Assembly: GCA_027972325.1 (NCBI GenBank)
Contig: JAPMOS010000065.1
Location: forward strand, 56,001-120,000
Direction: 5' to 3'
From: Paratrimastix pyriformis
Lineage: Eukaryota; Preaxostyla; Paratrimastigidae
Length of the DNA: 64,000 nucleotides
Part shown: positions 51,701 to 63,990 of the stretch, one piece after another
Position numbering within the stretch: the stretch's first letter is position 1
How the letters are laid out: the number at the start of each line of letters is the position of its first letter
Notes under the pieces: model-generated
The model's input: the letters and a program-made list of their open reading frames with translations, nothing else
Database searches by the model: none
Told to the model about the DNA's origin: nothing
Translations under genes and position numbers: made by a program

Positions 51701-53186
51701 GCGGGGGCGGTGGGGGGCGGACCAAGGGTGGGCAGCTTGAGGGCCCGCTGGCGCACGCCCACGTACTTGTAGAAATGCGGCAGGGCAGCATGCACGGCCT
51801 GCACGGCAGCACAGATAATGACACAGGCACAGACAGACACCAAGGCGAAACGCAAGGAAAGGCGGGCGGGGGAAGAGGTTAACCAATCCGAGCCGACACA
51901 AGATGTGCCCCGCATCACCACCCCAACCATCATCGAAGTTCCCCCAAAGGTCGGCATCGGGCGGGGGAGCGTGGGATTTCTTCGGGAGAGGGAGCGAGAG
52001 GGAGCGAGAGGGAGGGAGGGAGGGGGTGTCACGGACCTCGATCAGCGAATCGTAGATGGACACGGGCAGGTTGTCCTGGGTGTGCGTGTGTGTGTGGGGG
52101 GTGGGGGGGTGGGGGTGGGGGTGGGTGGAGGAGGAGGAGGGGGTGAGCATCGCCGTCACCCCCCCTCCCTCCTGCCATCCCTCATGCCTCATGTACGGAC
52201 CGCATGCAGGGCCTGGTGCAGGGCGCTGGGGTGGTGCCGGACCCGGGCACTCAGGCAGTCGACCTGCGGATGTCACCCCCAAGGGGAAGAGAGAGACGGT
52301 GGGATCGCCGCGACACATGCCATCAGGAACAACGAAGGGGCCCGCCGGCACGAACCTTGATCTGCCCGTCGAGGCATGAGGCGAAGGTGTTCTTGAAGTG
52401 CTCGTGGGTGTTGTACATGGCCTTCCAGGCACGCTGACGAACCTCGCGGTTCTAGCGACATCAACAAGGACAATCGGACGAACCAGTGAGTGATGTGTGA
52501 TGCGCTTCACACAGACCGGGTTTTGCAGGAAAAGGATATAGTTCCCATCAGAGAGCTGCACCTCCTCGCCCTTTTCGTTTTCGATCTTGGGGTACTCGAG
52601 ATCGGCGTTGGAGAGCAGCTCGAAGGTCTTCTCGAAGCCCGAGAAGGCATCACTGGCGGCCGAAAGGAGGGCCTCTTCGGGGGCAGAGAGGGTATGTGGG
52701 CGCTCGCGCAGAATCAATTCCATGACACGAGCCCAGGGAGCAAGCGCCTCATGACGTTGATACTGGGCCAGGATTGCGGGGTCCATGGCAAGGAGCTCAG
52801 GATTCATCCAGCTGGTCTCTGCGGAAATCTTGCTCATCTTCGCGGACATCTTATCGGACATCCCAAGATAGTGCTGGTTCCGGCGATCCTCATCAGCACG
52901 GTGAGAGGCATAACTATGGGGGTAGACAAGGACATCGACGATGGCGAGACGGATTGCAAACAGACGTATGAAGGGTGGTCAATTCACGGGAAAGTTTGTC
53001 GTCCAACTCGAGACACTTGGCGACTCGTTCGGCGCTCTCGTGGAGGTGGCCTTTCAGCTGGTTCAATTCGGCTACCATCGGGTCAAGAAGCCTGAAGCGA
53101 GCCTCAAACTTTTCGTCGTTCAGGAAAGACTCCAAGTCCCAGCGCATGGCGAGCGGAATGAGAGCTCTCTCGGGAATTTCGGACAT
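48778..53186 (-). CDS. oligoendopeptidase F-type metallopeptidase (family M3)
   Basis: Cytosolic zinc oligopeptidase resembling bacterial PepF. ATG 53184-53186 begins MSEIPERALIPLAMRWDLES, the family N-terminus. Next come LLDPMVAELNQLKGHLHESA, SNADLEYPKIENEKGEEVQL, NREVRQRAWKAMYNTHEHF, YDSLIEV, DMYVPLVEGCDRKVSW and NKGKKSGAYSGGCYDSHPF. The HExxH zinc site is split by an intron: VFTLAHELG joins to GHSIHSFMSHRAQPH. The third-ligand region is IFVAEVASTLNELLLHDFLV, followed by FRQTMFGEF-like VYRQTMFGEFEKLVHARLEA, LYYGDVLPTDDAVVTDE, RIPHFYY and VWKYATSFCASLAFHKRL, ending DAALKTL at TAA 48778-48780. Many short introns; one has ACATTCCAAG-type repeats (51055-51170) and another has duplicated acceptor/exon starts (51480-51610). 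This family is typical of prokaryotes and some protists, so lateral origin is plausible. Confidence 0.92.
51050..51175. repeat. 10-12 bp ATTCCAAG/ACATTC minisatellite
   Basis: Tandem variable units such as ACATTCCAAGGT, ACATTCCAAGT and ACATTCGAAGAG in an oligopeptidase F intron. Confidence 0.9.
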
Positions 53187-53272
53187 TTGAGGTGAGGCGG
53201 TGCTTGACGCAATCGACAAAGCCCAAAGGGTCTTGAGGCTCTTCCCTTTTTTGTGTTTTGACCAGAAAAGAA

Positions 53273-53515
53273 ATGCTCACCGATCCAAACCGCGAGCAAC
53301 CTGAAAATGAGTACGAGGATGTACAAATGGCCACCTGTACCATTTGCGGGCGCAGCTTTGCCGTCTGTCATGCTGCTCTGGGGTTTCTGATCCCCTTCAC
53401 TGTTTTGGGACAGGCTGCACGTCTGTCGAAGCACGAGATCGTTTGTAAAAAGAAGCACGAAGACAGTGGCACACGGCCTCATTTCGACGCCACGATGAAA
53501 CGGGCCGAGGTCTGA
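53273..53515 (+). CDS. C2HC zinc-finger protein (ZC2HC1-like)
   Basis: ATG 53273 begins MLTDPNREQPENEYEDVQMA, then a C2HC finger: TCTICGRSFA joined across an intron (GTCTG donor) to ARLSKHEIVCKKKH. This is the C-x2-C...H-x3-5-C pattern of ZC2HC1 proteins, and the following FDATMKRAE matches the family's FDSxxxRAEG. Read through, the ORF stops at TGA 53513-53515. However, a GTCTG donor lies exactly at codon GAG before that stop, and splicing to the acceptor at about 53565 gives RAEGADRPVRARSFFDFPRN, the better family match. That longer form runs to a stop near 53775 in a frame different from the deubiquitinase, or could be spliced into it (see findings). The start is 86 bp from the divergent oligopeptidase F start. 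Confidence 0.7.
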   Translation: MLTDPNREQPENEYEDVQMATCTICGRSFAVCHAALGFLIPFTVLGQAARLSKHEIVCKKKHEDSGTRPHFDATMKRAEV

Positions 53516-53679
53516 GTCGTTCTGCATGAACATCGGCATTTATTCCCCCTTCAGCTTCAACTTCAGGGCGCCGATCGTCCGGTTCGCGCCAGGTCTTTTT
53601 TCGACTTCCCGCGAAACCCTCCCGACCATTTCCGGACAGCGCTCGTGTGGCCGCGCATATCGCCTCCCGCGCCGCGGAG

Positions 53680-54053
53680 ATGTCGGCCCCCGCATCGGCC
53701 GAGGGCTTCATCCCGTCGGTTGGGGCCTTCGGAGCCAGCCGGCAGTTTGCCGACCATGCCCAGGGTTGGGTAGGCCTGATGAACCAAGGTCCGCATCCCT
53801 CCCCCCCACTCGATCCGTCGTCACATATCGCCCTCCCTCTGTTCAGGCGCGACCTGCTACATGAACTCCCTGCTGCAGCCGCTGGCCCACATCCCGGAGT
53901 TCTGCCAGGCGGTCTTTCGGTGGCGCTACGGGGGCGCCAGTGTGGACGGGCCCGAGGGCTCCTGCATCCCCCTGCAGACCCAGCGCCTCTTCGCGGCCAT
54001 GCGGCTGGCTGAATCGGGTTACCTGCAGACCAAGGCCCGCCGACCACCACCAG

Positions 54054-54085
<32 letters not shown>

Positions 54086-57000
54086 ATGGCCCTGGGAAAG
54101 GCGAGGAGGTGGTATGGGCGGGAGGCTTCGCCGTGTCGTCGGATTCACCGATCGGTGGGGTTCATCACTGCACACACGTCGACATCTGCCCCCCGTCCCG
54201 CCCTCCGCCCCTCCGCCCCGCAGGCGTTCATGGCCAGCTTCGGGTGGAGCAACGATCATCATCATCATCAACATGATCATCAGCAACATGATCATCATCA
54301 TCAACATGATTATCATCAACATGATTATCATCAACATGATTATCGATTATCATCAGTATGATCATCATCAGCATGATCATCATCATTCAATCATCATCAT
54401 CATCATCATCAACATCATCATCATCATCATCATCATCATCACCCCCCTCCGCCCCGCAGGCGTTCACGGCCAGCTTCGGGTGGAGCAACGAGGTCTACCA
54501 GCAGGCCGACGTGCAGGAACTATACAAGATCTACATGGAGGCTCTCATCAAGACCATGCGCCGCGGGGCGCCCGCCGACCCGGAGGCCGTCTGCGGCCGG
54601 TACGCCGAGGCCGCTGCCGTGCCGGGTGGCAAGCCCTGTCTGTGCGTCGCCCCGTCCACCGCCCCCATCTTGCTGTCGCCCCATCCGCCGCCCCCCTCTT
54701 GCGCTGTCGTCACCCGGCTTTTTGCGAGTCATCATTTTGTGATTCTTGTTCGCCACCGGCCCCCAAGTTTCGCTCAAGCTGTGCGTCAGTTGGCGACCCT
54801 TCCTGTCCGATTGATCAGCCCCTTTGCTCCGCATACACACACACCCGGCCTTCCGTGACGAGAGATGCGGAGTCGATTGGTGCCTGACATAGAGGATGAG
54901 TGTTTTTATAATTGCCGGTTTGTCTGTGTCGATGGCTGGTCTCCTCTGTCTGGACCTGACCACCCGTGTGTTGCGATCGGCCTGTGGGCATCCGGGGCAC
55001 AGGCACGACCCTCGACCCTGCCGACGCAGTCCATGGGCTTTTCACGGGCACCACGCGCGACTACATCCGCTGCCTGGTCTGCACCCCCCCCCCCCCCCCC
55101 CCCCCACGCACACGCACACACCCTGTTCACACCAACTTGTCCCTTTCAACATCGTCCTTCTTCCTTCTGCTTCTGCACAACACACACACGCACACACACA
55201 TGGGGATCCCTTTGCTCACTGGTGAAGTGACATCGCTGTCTCCGTCACACCCGCACACTCATATCCCAGCCAATCATCGTCACTATCCAATCATCATCAT
55301 CCGATCATCATCATCATCCGATCATCATCCGATCATCATCCAATCATCCAATCATCCAATCATCCAATCATCCAATCATCATCGGCATCATCGGCATCAT
55401 CGGCATCATCATCATCATCAGCATCAGCATCCAAACATCACCATCCAGTCCATCACCATCCACCCACCCACTCAGCGGTGCGTCTTCTCGAGTGTGCGCA
55501 CATCCATGTTGCCACACTCATATCCCCTGCATGACACACACACCCGCTTCTTTACACGACACACCCGCTCAGCGGTGCGGCTACTCAAGTGTGCGCACGT
55601 CGATGTATTCGGATCTCTCGCTGACCGTTGCCGGGAAGGGCTCCCTCGAGGCCGCCCTGGCCGGGTTCATTGAGCCCGAGCTGCTCAGCGGGGAGAACGC
55701 CTACTCGTGCGAGCGCTGCGGCACCAAGGTCCGGGGCGCTCGATACCAGCGCATGGCGACACGGCATTTGGCACGGTTGAGGCCCTCAAAGGCACTCACT
55801 CATTCACCCTTTCCAATCGGCCGCTCATTCATCTTCGCACACCCAGGTTGAGGCCCTCAAAGGCACCTGCATCGCGAGCGCCCCGGACGTGTTGGCGGTG
55901 CACCTGGAGCGGTCCAGCTTCGACCTGATCCGGGTCTGTCACCCCCGCAGCCCCCATGAGGCTGCCCCTGCGATGAGTCAGACCTCCCAGTGTCCTTGCT
56001 TGGTTTCTCATCCCCTCGTTTCCCTGGTGTTGCCGCCTCCGTCCCCGCCTCCGCCTCCGCCCCACGCGGCGCCCTCTCGCGTGCAGATGAGCAAAGTCAA
56101 GCTGAACCACCAAGTGACCTTCCCCACCCGGCTGGATATGTCCGCCTCGGTCATGGGTCCGTCGGATCGTCCTCCCCTCTCTCCCTCCCTCCATCCCCCC
56201 CTTGGGTCATCCATCCATCCGATGACGCAGCCAGCACTCGGTATCGGGGCGAAAGACGAATCGAACCGTCCGGGAGCTGTTCCCTTCAGGACAGCTGGAA
56301 CTTACGCAAGGTAAAGCGGATGATTCGCGGAATTAGCGGATGGAATATGCGCTTCTCAAAGTTTCAAGGGCAATTGGCGCGCGGATGGGCCTCCGGTGCA
56401 AAAACCGTTTTCCCCCCGCCGCCGAGTTCCCCATCCCCGCCCCCGATTTCTGCCCACTCGCGACCTTCCGCTTTTCGCCCCCCTGCAACCTTCCCACCCT
56501 GTCTTTCGCACCCCGCCCAGAAACACGAGGGACGGCTTTTTGTCTCTTTGTCCGTCTTCCGGAATCAAAAAGACATCAAACGACGATGAATACAGCTTTT
56601 ACGTTCAAGCTGTGCGTCATTTGAGACCCTTCCTGTCCGATTGATCAGTCCCTTTGCTCCACACCCACCCCGCCCGACAGACATCCCGACGGCCGTGCAG
56701 CGGTACGAGCAGGCCCACCCTGCGGTCGCCCCCTCGGCCGCCGGGGCCGCCTCCGCATCCCCGAAGGTGCCTTCATCGGGTGACGAGACGCAGGTGCCCG
56801 CGCCTGCTGCAGAGCAGGCCCATGCGTTTGCGGCCGCGAGCGCGGGGGCCACCGCCAGGTCCCTTGAGGTGATGGTGTGGGGTATGCGCGTGTCATACAG
56901 ATGGGAAGAAGGAAAAAACAAAAAGCAGAGAGGCAGAAGAGATGTGTGTGTTGCGTGGCACTCCAGTGAGAATAAAGTAAACCGGGAAAATCACAAAAAA

Positions 57001-59851
57001 GCAGAGGCAGAAGAGATGTGTGTGTGTGTGTGTGTGTGTGTGAGAGGGTGAGGCAGAAGAGATGTGGGTGTGTGAGAGGGTGAGGCAGAAGAGATGTGTG
57101 TGTTGCGTGTCACTACAGTGAGAATGACGCAAAGAGGCAGAAGAGGTCTGTGTGTGTCGAGAGGCTGAGGCAGAAGAGATGATGGGATGGAGGCACGCAT
57201 GCTTTCGCTCCCACCGCACACTCACATTCCACTCGCACCGTGACCTCCCACAACAGCGTCGCCCCTGCTACCGGCGCCGCCGCACCGGCTCCCCCCGTCG
57301 CCGCCCCTGCCCCGAGTGCTGCTCCTGCCGCCGCCCCCGCCCCCGCCTGCCCGCCGGACCCATCGCTACAGTACGACTTGACCGCGGTTGTCGTCCATGC
57401 CGGGGGGGCCTTCGGCGGCCACTACTTTGCCTATGTCAAGGTCCGCTTCCCGTTGGACGGGAGGGGTGCATGGGCCTGCACGAGATGTGGTGGGTGGTCG
57501 TGTGTTTGTTCGAAATCGAGGCCCGTTGCGGCTGGTGGGGTCCCCGGGAGGGGTTGCTCCCCCCCCCCCCCCCCCCCCATTGGCACACACGGCTGCCGAG
57601 TGAATTAGCGCCTATACGCGACCAACAGACCAAATGCGCGCGAAGTTCTGTTGTGGACGTAGGAGGGCGTGAGGTCTTTGGATAGGCTGGATGGAGTGCA
57701 GATTGGATGCGTGCACACCTTGGCAGAATCACAGACCCCGTTGCTCGTCTGCCTCCTTCTTAGGACGGCGACCGCTGGATGGAGTGCAACGACACCCATG
57801 TCGGTGAGGCCCCCGCCGACTGCCTGCAGCACGTGATGGGCGGGGCGCCCCCGGCTGCCGCAGGGGCGGGCGGCAAGACGGGGCCCGTGGACGGGGCCGC
57901 CTCAACCATCATGACCTGCCACGGCACAGCGTACATGCTGTTCTACCGCAGAGGTCTGGCTGGTCCCGTGGCGTGTGTGCAGCGGTGCGCTATGGGGTTG
58001 TGTGAGCTTTGGAGGGCTGGTATGTGTGGACGCACCGCATTCATTTCGGGGGGCTATTTTATTTTTCCCGTTTTCCTTCTTTCCTTCTGTCTGACAGACA
58101 GACACACGCATCTCAACTCACTCCTCTCTTTCTTTTGTTATTCTGCCAACTCGCTTGCTCCCTGCCTGCTATCTCTCATTGTGTCCCTGCTGTCCCCATC
58201 TCGTGTATGCTCCCTGCCTGCTTTTATACCAGTCCGGTGTCCCTGCTGTCCTGATGTCCTGGATCCACCCCCTCACCCCATCTCCATCCCTGACCACCCC
58301 TTCGTTTTTTTGGGTCTGCCGCAGTGCCTCTGGGCGACCCTGCCGTGGCCCAGGCGACCCTGGACGGGCTCATCTCCCCCGAGGCGCGCGCCTCCATCGA
58401 CGCGGAGAACGTCCAGTTCCACCGCCTGGTCCGCTGCCGCAGGGCCGGTTTCCTGATGTCGTCCTCTCTGTGTCCTCGCGTGCATCCTCTCTGAGTCCTC
58501 TCACGTCCTCTGAGGACTTGCGTGCGTCCTCTCGGAATCGCGTCCTCTCTGCGTCCTTGCGCCGATGTCTTCAAACACAGACCGCTCCAAAACAGGGTGC
58601 AGACTGGCACTTCAAAAAGCACCTTCAAAGACACCAAATGCACACGGTCAACAATCTTCACGACCTTCAACCCCCCCTCCCCTCCCATCACCATCATCAC
58701 TACACACGCACGCAACACCACCAGCGGGAGGAATGGCTGAAGCATAAGGATGACATCCAGATCAACGTCTACCTGCCGCCGCCCTCTCCCGCCCCCGCGG
58801 CCGCCCCCGAGGATCCCCGCGAGCGGCCCGAACCCACGCCCACCGTCCGTTGCACCCGCCAATCCACCTCCTCTCACGCGCCCGGTGCTGGCAAACCTCG
58901 CCGTTTGCTGTTTGCCTGTGCTGTCTGTCTGTCTGTATGTGCTGTCTGTGCTGTCTGTGCTGTCTGTGCTGTCTGTCTGTTTGTCTGTGCTGTCTGTCTG
59001 GCTGTGCTGTCTGTCGTGCTGTGCTGTTGTCTGCATGGATGGCTCTGCTGTCAAACGCTTTGTTCTTCTCTCTGTCTGCTGATTGTGCTGGCTGTTGGGC
59101 TGTGCTCCTGCCTGCATGGCTGTGCTTGGCTCTCTGTTCTGTTCTGTCCGTCTGGCTTGCCGTCCGTCGCCCCGCCAATCCACCCACTCGACACGATCCG
59201 AAACCTGTACATGAATAGAACCGCGCGCGCTTCACTCATGCTGCCTCAGCTGACCCCTGCCCCTCAGCACCCACCACCTCGCTCACCTCTCCTCATCTTC
59301 CCCCTCCACAGCTGGCCCTGACCCTGACCCAGCACCCACCGCCCCAGTCTCGCTCACCTCTTCTCACATTATTATGATATCTTCCACAGCTGACCCTGAC
59401 CCTACCCAGCATCCACATCAACCTCACTCCCATCCCCATCCCCATCCTGCCCTCAGCTGACCCTGACCCTACCCAGCACCCGGCCGCTCTCCGACCTGCA
59501 CGCGGCCATCCAAGCGGGCCTTCGTGCGGCCCCCGCCAAGCCCGACACGACCCCGCCCTCTGCCGATGCCGTCCCGCCCCCGCCAGTCGACGAGCGGCCC
59601 TTCCGGCTGCGAATGTATCTGCCCCATGTGCGTCGGATGCGGGAGCCCGTGAAGGGCGACCTGACGGCCAGTCTGCAGCAGGCGGGCCTCACAATGGGCG
59701 CGGTCTGCGCTTCGCCTGTCCATGTCCATGGGTGAACATCGGTGTCTTGTGCACACGCAGCAGCCTCTTCCAGCCATCCCCGCTGTCTTTTTTGTTTCCT
59801 GTCTGTGTCGGGCTCTCTGTCTCACATCCTTCTGGCCATCCCCCCCCCCCC

Positions 59852-59882
<31 letters not shown>

Positions 59883-62800
59883 ACTCACGCACAGAACCTC
59901 TGCCTCGAATACGCCCTCCCGGACGGGACTTACCCGCCCTTCGAGCCTGACATGTGCAACGTTCGCGTGGCCTTTGTGGCCCCCGTCGCCACCCGCCAAA
60001 TTGTCGTGCCCGACCAGGCGCCCGCCCTCCCGCCCGCGCCGGCCCCGCCATCGATCCCCGTACCACCGCCCGCAGGCGGCGCGGCAGCAGGAGCAGCGGC
60101 CCCGGTTGTGGAGACTGTGGAGGAGCCCACGCACTGCTTCCTCGACCCGCGCAATGTCGGCGTGCCGGAGAAGCCCACTGGCGCCCAGCTGCAGGTCTGT
60201 CGAGACCGCGACGAGCGTTGTGGGGCTCCTCCGTGCCTCTGTCAAATGACTTTCCGTTTTGGGGAGAATTTGAACCTCGACGTTGTTTTTTTATGGTTTT
60301 GCAAATTTGGTGTGGCATTCTGGGGTTCTCGTGTGGATAAGGGCCCTCCTTCCAAGGGGGGTCTGAAAAATCACGGAGTCGGGGGGAATCGCACATGAAG
60401 AACACGAATAACGTGTCAGTATGGGTTCTTTGCAAAAACACTGCCGTGCAATCTACTACACCTCACCTGGCTCTGCCCGTTCCCCACCCTCTCCAGGCGG
60501 CCATCTGTCGTGCCTTCGGGGCCCCGACCGACCGCCCGCTGCGCATCTACAAGCTGAGCACCTCGGGGCCCCTGCTGTACGTCAACGGGACGGCCGCCCT
60601 GGGCACCACCCCCGACAATGTCCTGCCCATTGCCGAGGACGAGCTCTTCTACTGCGAGTCTGTTGTTGGGCTGCATTGGGCTGCTGTGCGAATGCTGATG
60701 GGATGGTGTGTGCCTGTGTGCGATGGTTCGATGATGTGCTGATGCTGATGCTGATGTCGATGGGAGGACGTGCGTCTTGTGCGAGATATGGATGAGTTCT
60801 TCTGCGAGTCGGCCGTTGTGGCTGGGCTGCGCTGGGCTGTGCTGCTGCTGGGCTGGGCTGTGCTGCTGCTGGGCTGGGCTGTGCTGCTGCTGTGCTGGGC
60901 TGTGCTGCTGCTGTGCTGTGCTGTGCTGCTGCTGTGCTGCTGCTGTGCTGGGCTGTGCTGCTGCTGTGCTGGGCTGTGCTGCTGCTGGGCTGGGCTGTGC
61001 TGCTGCTGTGCGCTGTGCGCGTGCGCTGGGCTGGGCTGGGCTGGGCTGGGCTGGGCTGGGCTGGGCTGGGCTGGGCTGGGCTGGGCTGGGCTGGGCTGCG
61101 CTCCGCTGTGCCGATGGGAGGACGTGCGTCTGTGTGGGATGAGCCGAGTCTGTGTCGAGGGGGCGTCTGTGGGCTACGTTGCGTCGGATGGGCTGTCGCT
61201 ATTCCCCCGGCAAACTGGGCCAACATGGGACCCCTCAACCTCCGTGCACGCACGCAGTCACTCTCATCCTTCCCGCACGTTCTGTTACGCGCACCATCCA
61301 CCCATCACGCCCCAGGTTCGCCTGGACGCATCCGCAGGCGCTGCCCCTTCTCGAGAGCCGCCTGCACCAGGTGACCATCACCCTGCGCTACCCCCAGCCC
61401 GCCACCGCCGCCACCATCCCGCCACCACCTTCTCCTCCTGCCCCGCGGGCCGAGGGCGAGGCGGTGCGAGTGGGTGAGGAGGTGATCCAGACTATGACTG
61501 TCGACAATCGGCGCACGGTGGGCTGGCTCAAACAGCGCATGGCGACCGTCCGTACCCCCCTTCGCCCCGCACCAGGCACCAGGCGCCATGCGCACATTGC
61601 ACCACACACAGTGCAGACATTCGTGCTGTCTCTTCTACCTCTCTGGTTTTTGTTTTCCCGTCATCACTTCTTTCCTTCTTTACGACACACACATTGCACG
61701 GTGGTGGGCTGGCTCGGCGGCCGTCTGTCCACCTTGCCCTGCACCTTGCACCTTGCACCACCCACCTTGCACCCTGCGTCATGCACCATGCACCTGTCTG
61801 CGTGGTGATGATGCAAGGTGCCTATGACACATCAAGCGGGACCCATAATGTTTTGGTGATCTTGCACAGGCAAGCTGGAGCCGCAATGGCGGGGTTTGCA
61901 CTCTCGTTCCTCCTGAGACGTGCCAGTAGGCTTTTCTGAGGTCCAGTTTCGCCATGAAAGTCGTCATGTTGCCACAAGCCGTCTTGTGGTCCTTGTTGTT
62001 GTCCCGCCACAGAAAATTATCACTGTGGCCTGGCTGAGGAACAATCTCGTTTTGCCTGTGCCTGCGGGTAGAGCCAGATTATATCGACTATCTCTCTGTC
62101 CACCACACACACGTTCGTGCTGTCTCTTCTCTCCTTCTTTACGACATACACACACGCCACCCCTCCGACCCATTTTCAGCTTGCCGGACTGCCGCTGGAC
62201 CAGTGTTACCTGTGCCGGGGCGGCCGGGAGGGCCTGGAGATGAAGGACCTCGCCAAGCCGCTCCTCCGGGCCATGATCTTCGCCGATACGGAGATTCTGC
62301 TCGTCCGCGGGGACCCCTGCACCGTCGAGGAGTTCAGAATCAGGTCTGGCGAAGGTGTGAAGAGGGGTGGGATTTGAGTGGGGTGGTGATAAAAGACTGT
62401 CTTGATCAGTTCGCTGGGAGAGAATTGTGTGGAACGAAAAGGCAGGCCTGAGGGGCAGTACAGTCTTGGGGCCTCCGTGCATGATTATTCTACATGAAAA
62501 ACGGGGGCGTAGTCTAGTGGCAGGACATCTCGTTGTGGCCGAGATAACCCGAGCTCAAACCTCGGCGCCCCCAAATTCTTATTTTTCTTTTTTTCCCTGC
62601 GCAGTGTGGCCATCAAACGCCTCGCCGAGCAGCCTTCCACCACCCCGCCGCCCCGTCCCCCGGCCACCACCGTCCCTCCCCGCCGCCCGTCCCTCCCCCC
62701 CGCCCCTCCCTCCCCTGCCCTGCCCAGCGGGGCCATGTCCCCCGCCGGTGCCGCCCTCCCCACCTCCATCCACCCCCACCCCCTCCCCTCCCATCATGCC

Positions 62801-63543
62801 CCCCTCCTTTCTTCAGATCCGGACCAAGGTCAACATGCACATGGCAGCTCACATCCTCAATGTCCCACACTCCATGCACTCCTCTCCCCACTTTACATGC
62901 ACATGACAGCTCACATCCACCACGCACCTGCCCGATCTTTCTCAGATCCGGATCAAGGTCAACATGCACATATGACAGCTCACATCCTCTATGTCCCGCA
63001 CCCCTCTCCCCTGCCCCGCCATGCCCACACTTTCTTCAGATCCGGACCAAGCACATGGCAGCTCACATCCACCCACACCCCGTCCCATCTCCCAGCATGC
63101 CCCACTTTCTTCACACGACAGCTCACATTCTATGCCCCACACCCCATGCACTCCTCTCCCCTGCTCTTGATATTCAGATCCGGACCAAGGTCACATCCTC
63201 TATGTCCCGCACCCCTCTCCCCTGCCCCCACCATGCCCCACACTTTCTTCAGATCCGGACCAAGGTCAACATGCACATGACAGCTTACATCCACCCACCC
63301 CGTCCCCTCTTCCATCATGCCCACCCTTCTTCAGATCCGGACCAACATGCACATGACAGCTCACATCCTCTCTGTCCTGCACCCCTCTCCCCTGCCCCAC
63401 TATGCCCACACTTTCTTCAGATCCGGACCAAGGTCAACATGCACATGACGGCCCTGCAGCTGAAGGAGGCCGTGGCGGATCTGTTCTGTCTGCACCCGGG
63501 CTGTCTCAGGCTGCGCGATTACACCGGCCTTCGCCCCGGCAAG
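53680..63543 (+). CDS. ubiquitin-specific protease, USP47/USP40-like (3' end outside window)
   Basis: Deubiquitinase. The catalytic Cys box is GWVGLMNQGATCYMNSLLQP, after ATG 53680 (MSAPASAEGFIPSVGAFG). TASFGWSNEVYQQADVQELY follows; the family's usual His in QQHDVQEL is Ala here. Later come RDYIRCLVCGYSSVRTSMYS, a zinc-ribbon half (YSCERCGTKV), LAVHLERSSFDL, the catalytic His box TAVVVHAGGAFGGHYFAYVK with DGDRWMECNDTHV, and AYMLFYRR. Several ubiquitin-like segments make up the C-terminal half (INVYLPPP; LTLTLPSTRPLSDLHAAIQ; RIYKLSTSGPLLYVNG; EEFRISVAIKRLAEQ; VNMHMTALQLKEAVADLFCL), the layout of USP47. Introns are loaded with poly-C, ATC, GCTG and longer repeats, a tRNA-His gene (62503) and duplicated acceptor/exon starts. 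The last recognised exon ends at 63543 with a GTCCG donor; further exons must lie beyond 64000. Confidence 0.9.
54255..54450 (+). repeat. ATC/ATGATCATCATCA-type repeats in a USP intron
   Basis: Imperfect units (CATCAACATGATTAT) flanked on both sides by near-identical copies of the same splice acceptor and exon start (54209-54254 and 54447-54491). Confidence 0.9.
60830..61100 (+). repeat. GCTGTGCTGCTGCTGGGCTG minisatellite and (GGGCT)n
   Basis: A 15-21 bp GCTG-rich array (60830-61015) followed by a pure pentanucleotide (GGGCT)n (61023-61098) in a USP intron. It is an exception to the G-poor sense-strand pattern. Confidence 0.95.
62344..62604 (+). other. 261-nt intron of the USP gene hosting a tRNA gene
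   Basis: Donor GTCTGG after EEFRIS codon bases AG and acceptor TGCGCAG at 62604 join in phase 2 to give EEFRISVAIKRLAEQ. A complete tRNA-His gene lies inside in the sense orientation. Confidence 0.75.
62503..62573 (+). tRNA. tRNA-His (anticodon GTG), nested in an intron
   Basis: Acceptor stem GGGGGCG pairs with CGCCCCC, then discriminator A. The D arm is GTCTAGTGGCAGGAC. The anticodon arm TCTCG-TTGTGGC-CGAGA places GTG at 34-36. The T arm CCGAG-CTCAAAC-CTCGG has an unusual C at the first T-loop position. No encoded -1 G is present (the base before is C), so the His-specific G would be added after transcription. T runs at about 62581-62592 can terminate Pol III. Confidence 0.95.
62810..63440 (+). 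repeat. tandem array containing splice acceptor plus exon start
   Basis: Seven or so copies of TTCTTCAGATCCGGACCAAG followed by GTCAACATGCACATGAC, interspersed with CAGCTCACATCC and CCCGCACCCCTCTCCCCTGC. Only the last copy (exon from about 63419) continues into coding sequence (MTALQLKEAVADLF). Confidence 0.95.
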
Positions 63544-63765
63544 GTCCGCCTCCATCACTCCCACCACCCGACCCCACTCACCACCCGTGGCGGGCACGCA
63601 ACGGGCCACGCTAAGGCAAGAGAGCCCTGTCATGCCATCCATCAGATATGCGTGATCGTTCTAACAGTGGCGCTCGCACCCACAGACAGACCCCCCGAGC
63701 ATCATTCCGCGTCCCCGACATGTCCCATATGCGTGTTTCTGGCTCCGGCAAACTTGGAGAGAGAA

Positions 63766-63848
63766 GATGTTGATGTTGATGACGTTGATGTTGATGACGT
63801 TGACGTTGATGTTGACGTTGATGTTGACGTTGATGATGTTGATGATGA

Positions 63849-63891
<43 letters not shown>

Positions 63892-63990
63892 GGTGTGATG
63901 ATGATGATGTTGTTGTTGAATGTTGATGTTGTTGAGAATGTTGATGTTGATGTTGATGTTGAACATGTTGATGTTGATGTTCACGCTCAT
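63766..63990 (+). repeat. (TTGATG)n / (TTG)n microsatellite
   Basis: GTTGATG and GTTGACG units, a pure (TTG)n core at 63852-63892, then more TTGATG to near the window end, presumably within the next USP intron. Confidence 0.97.
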
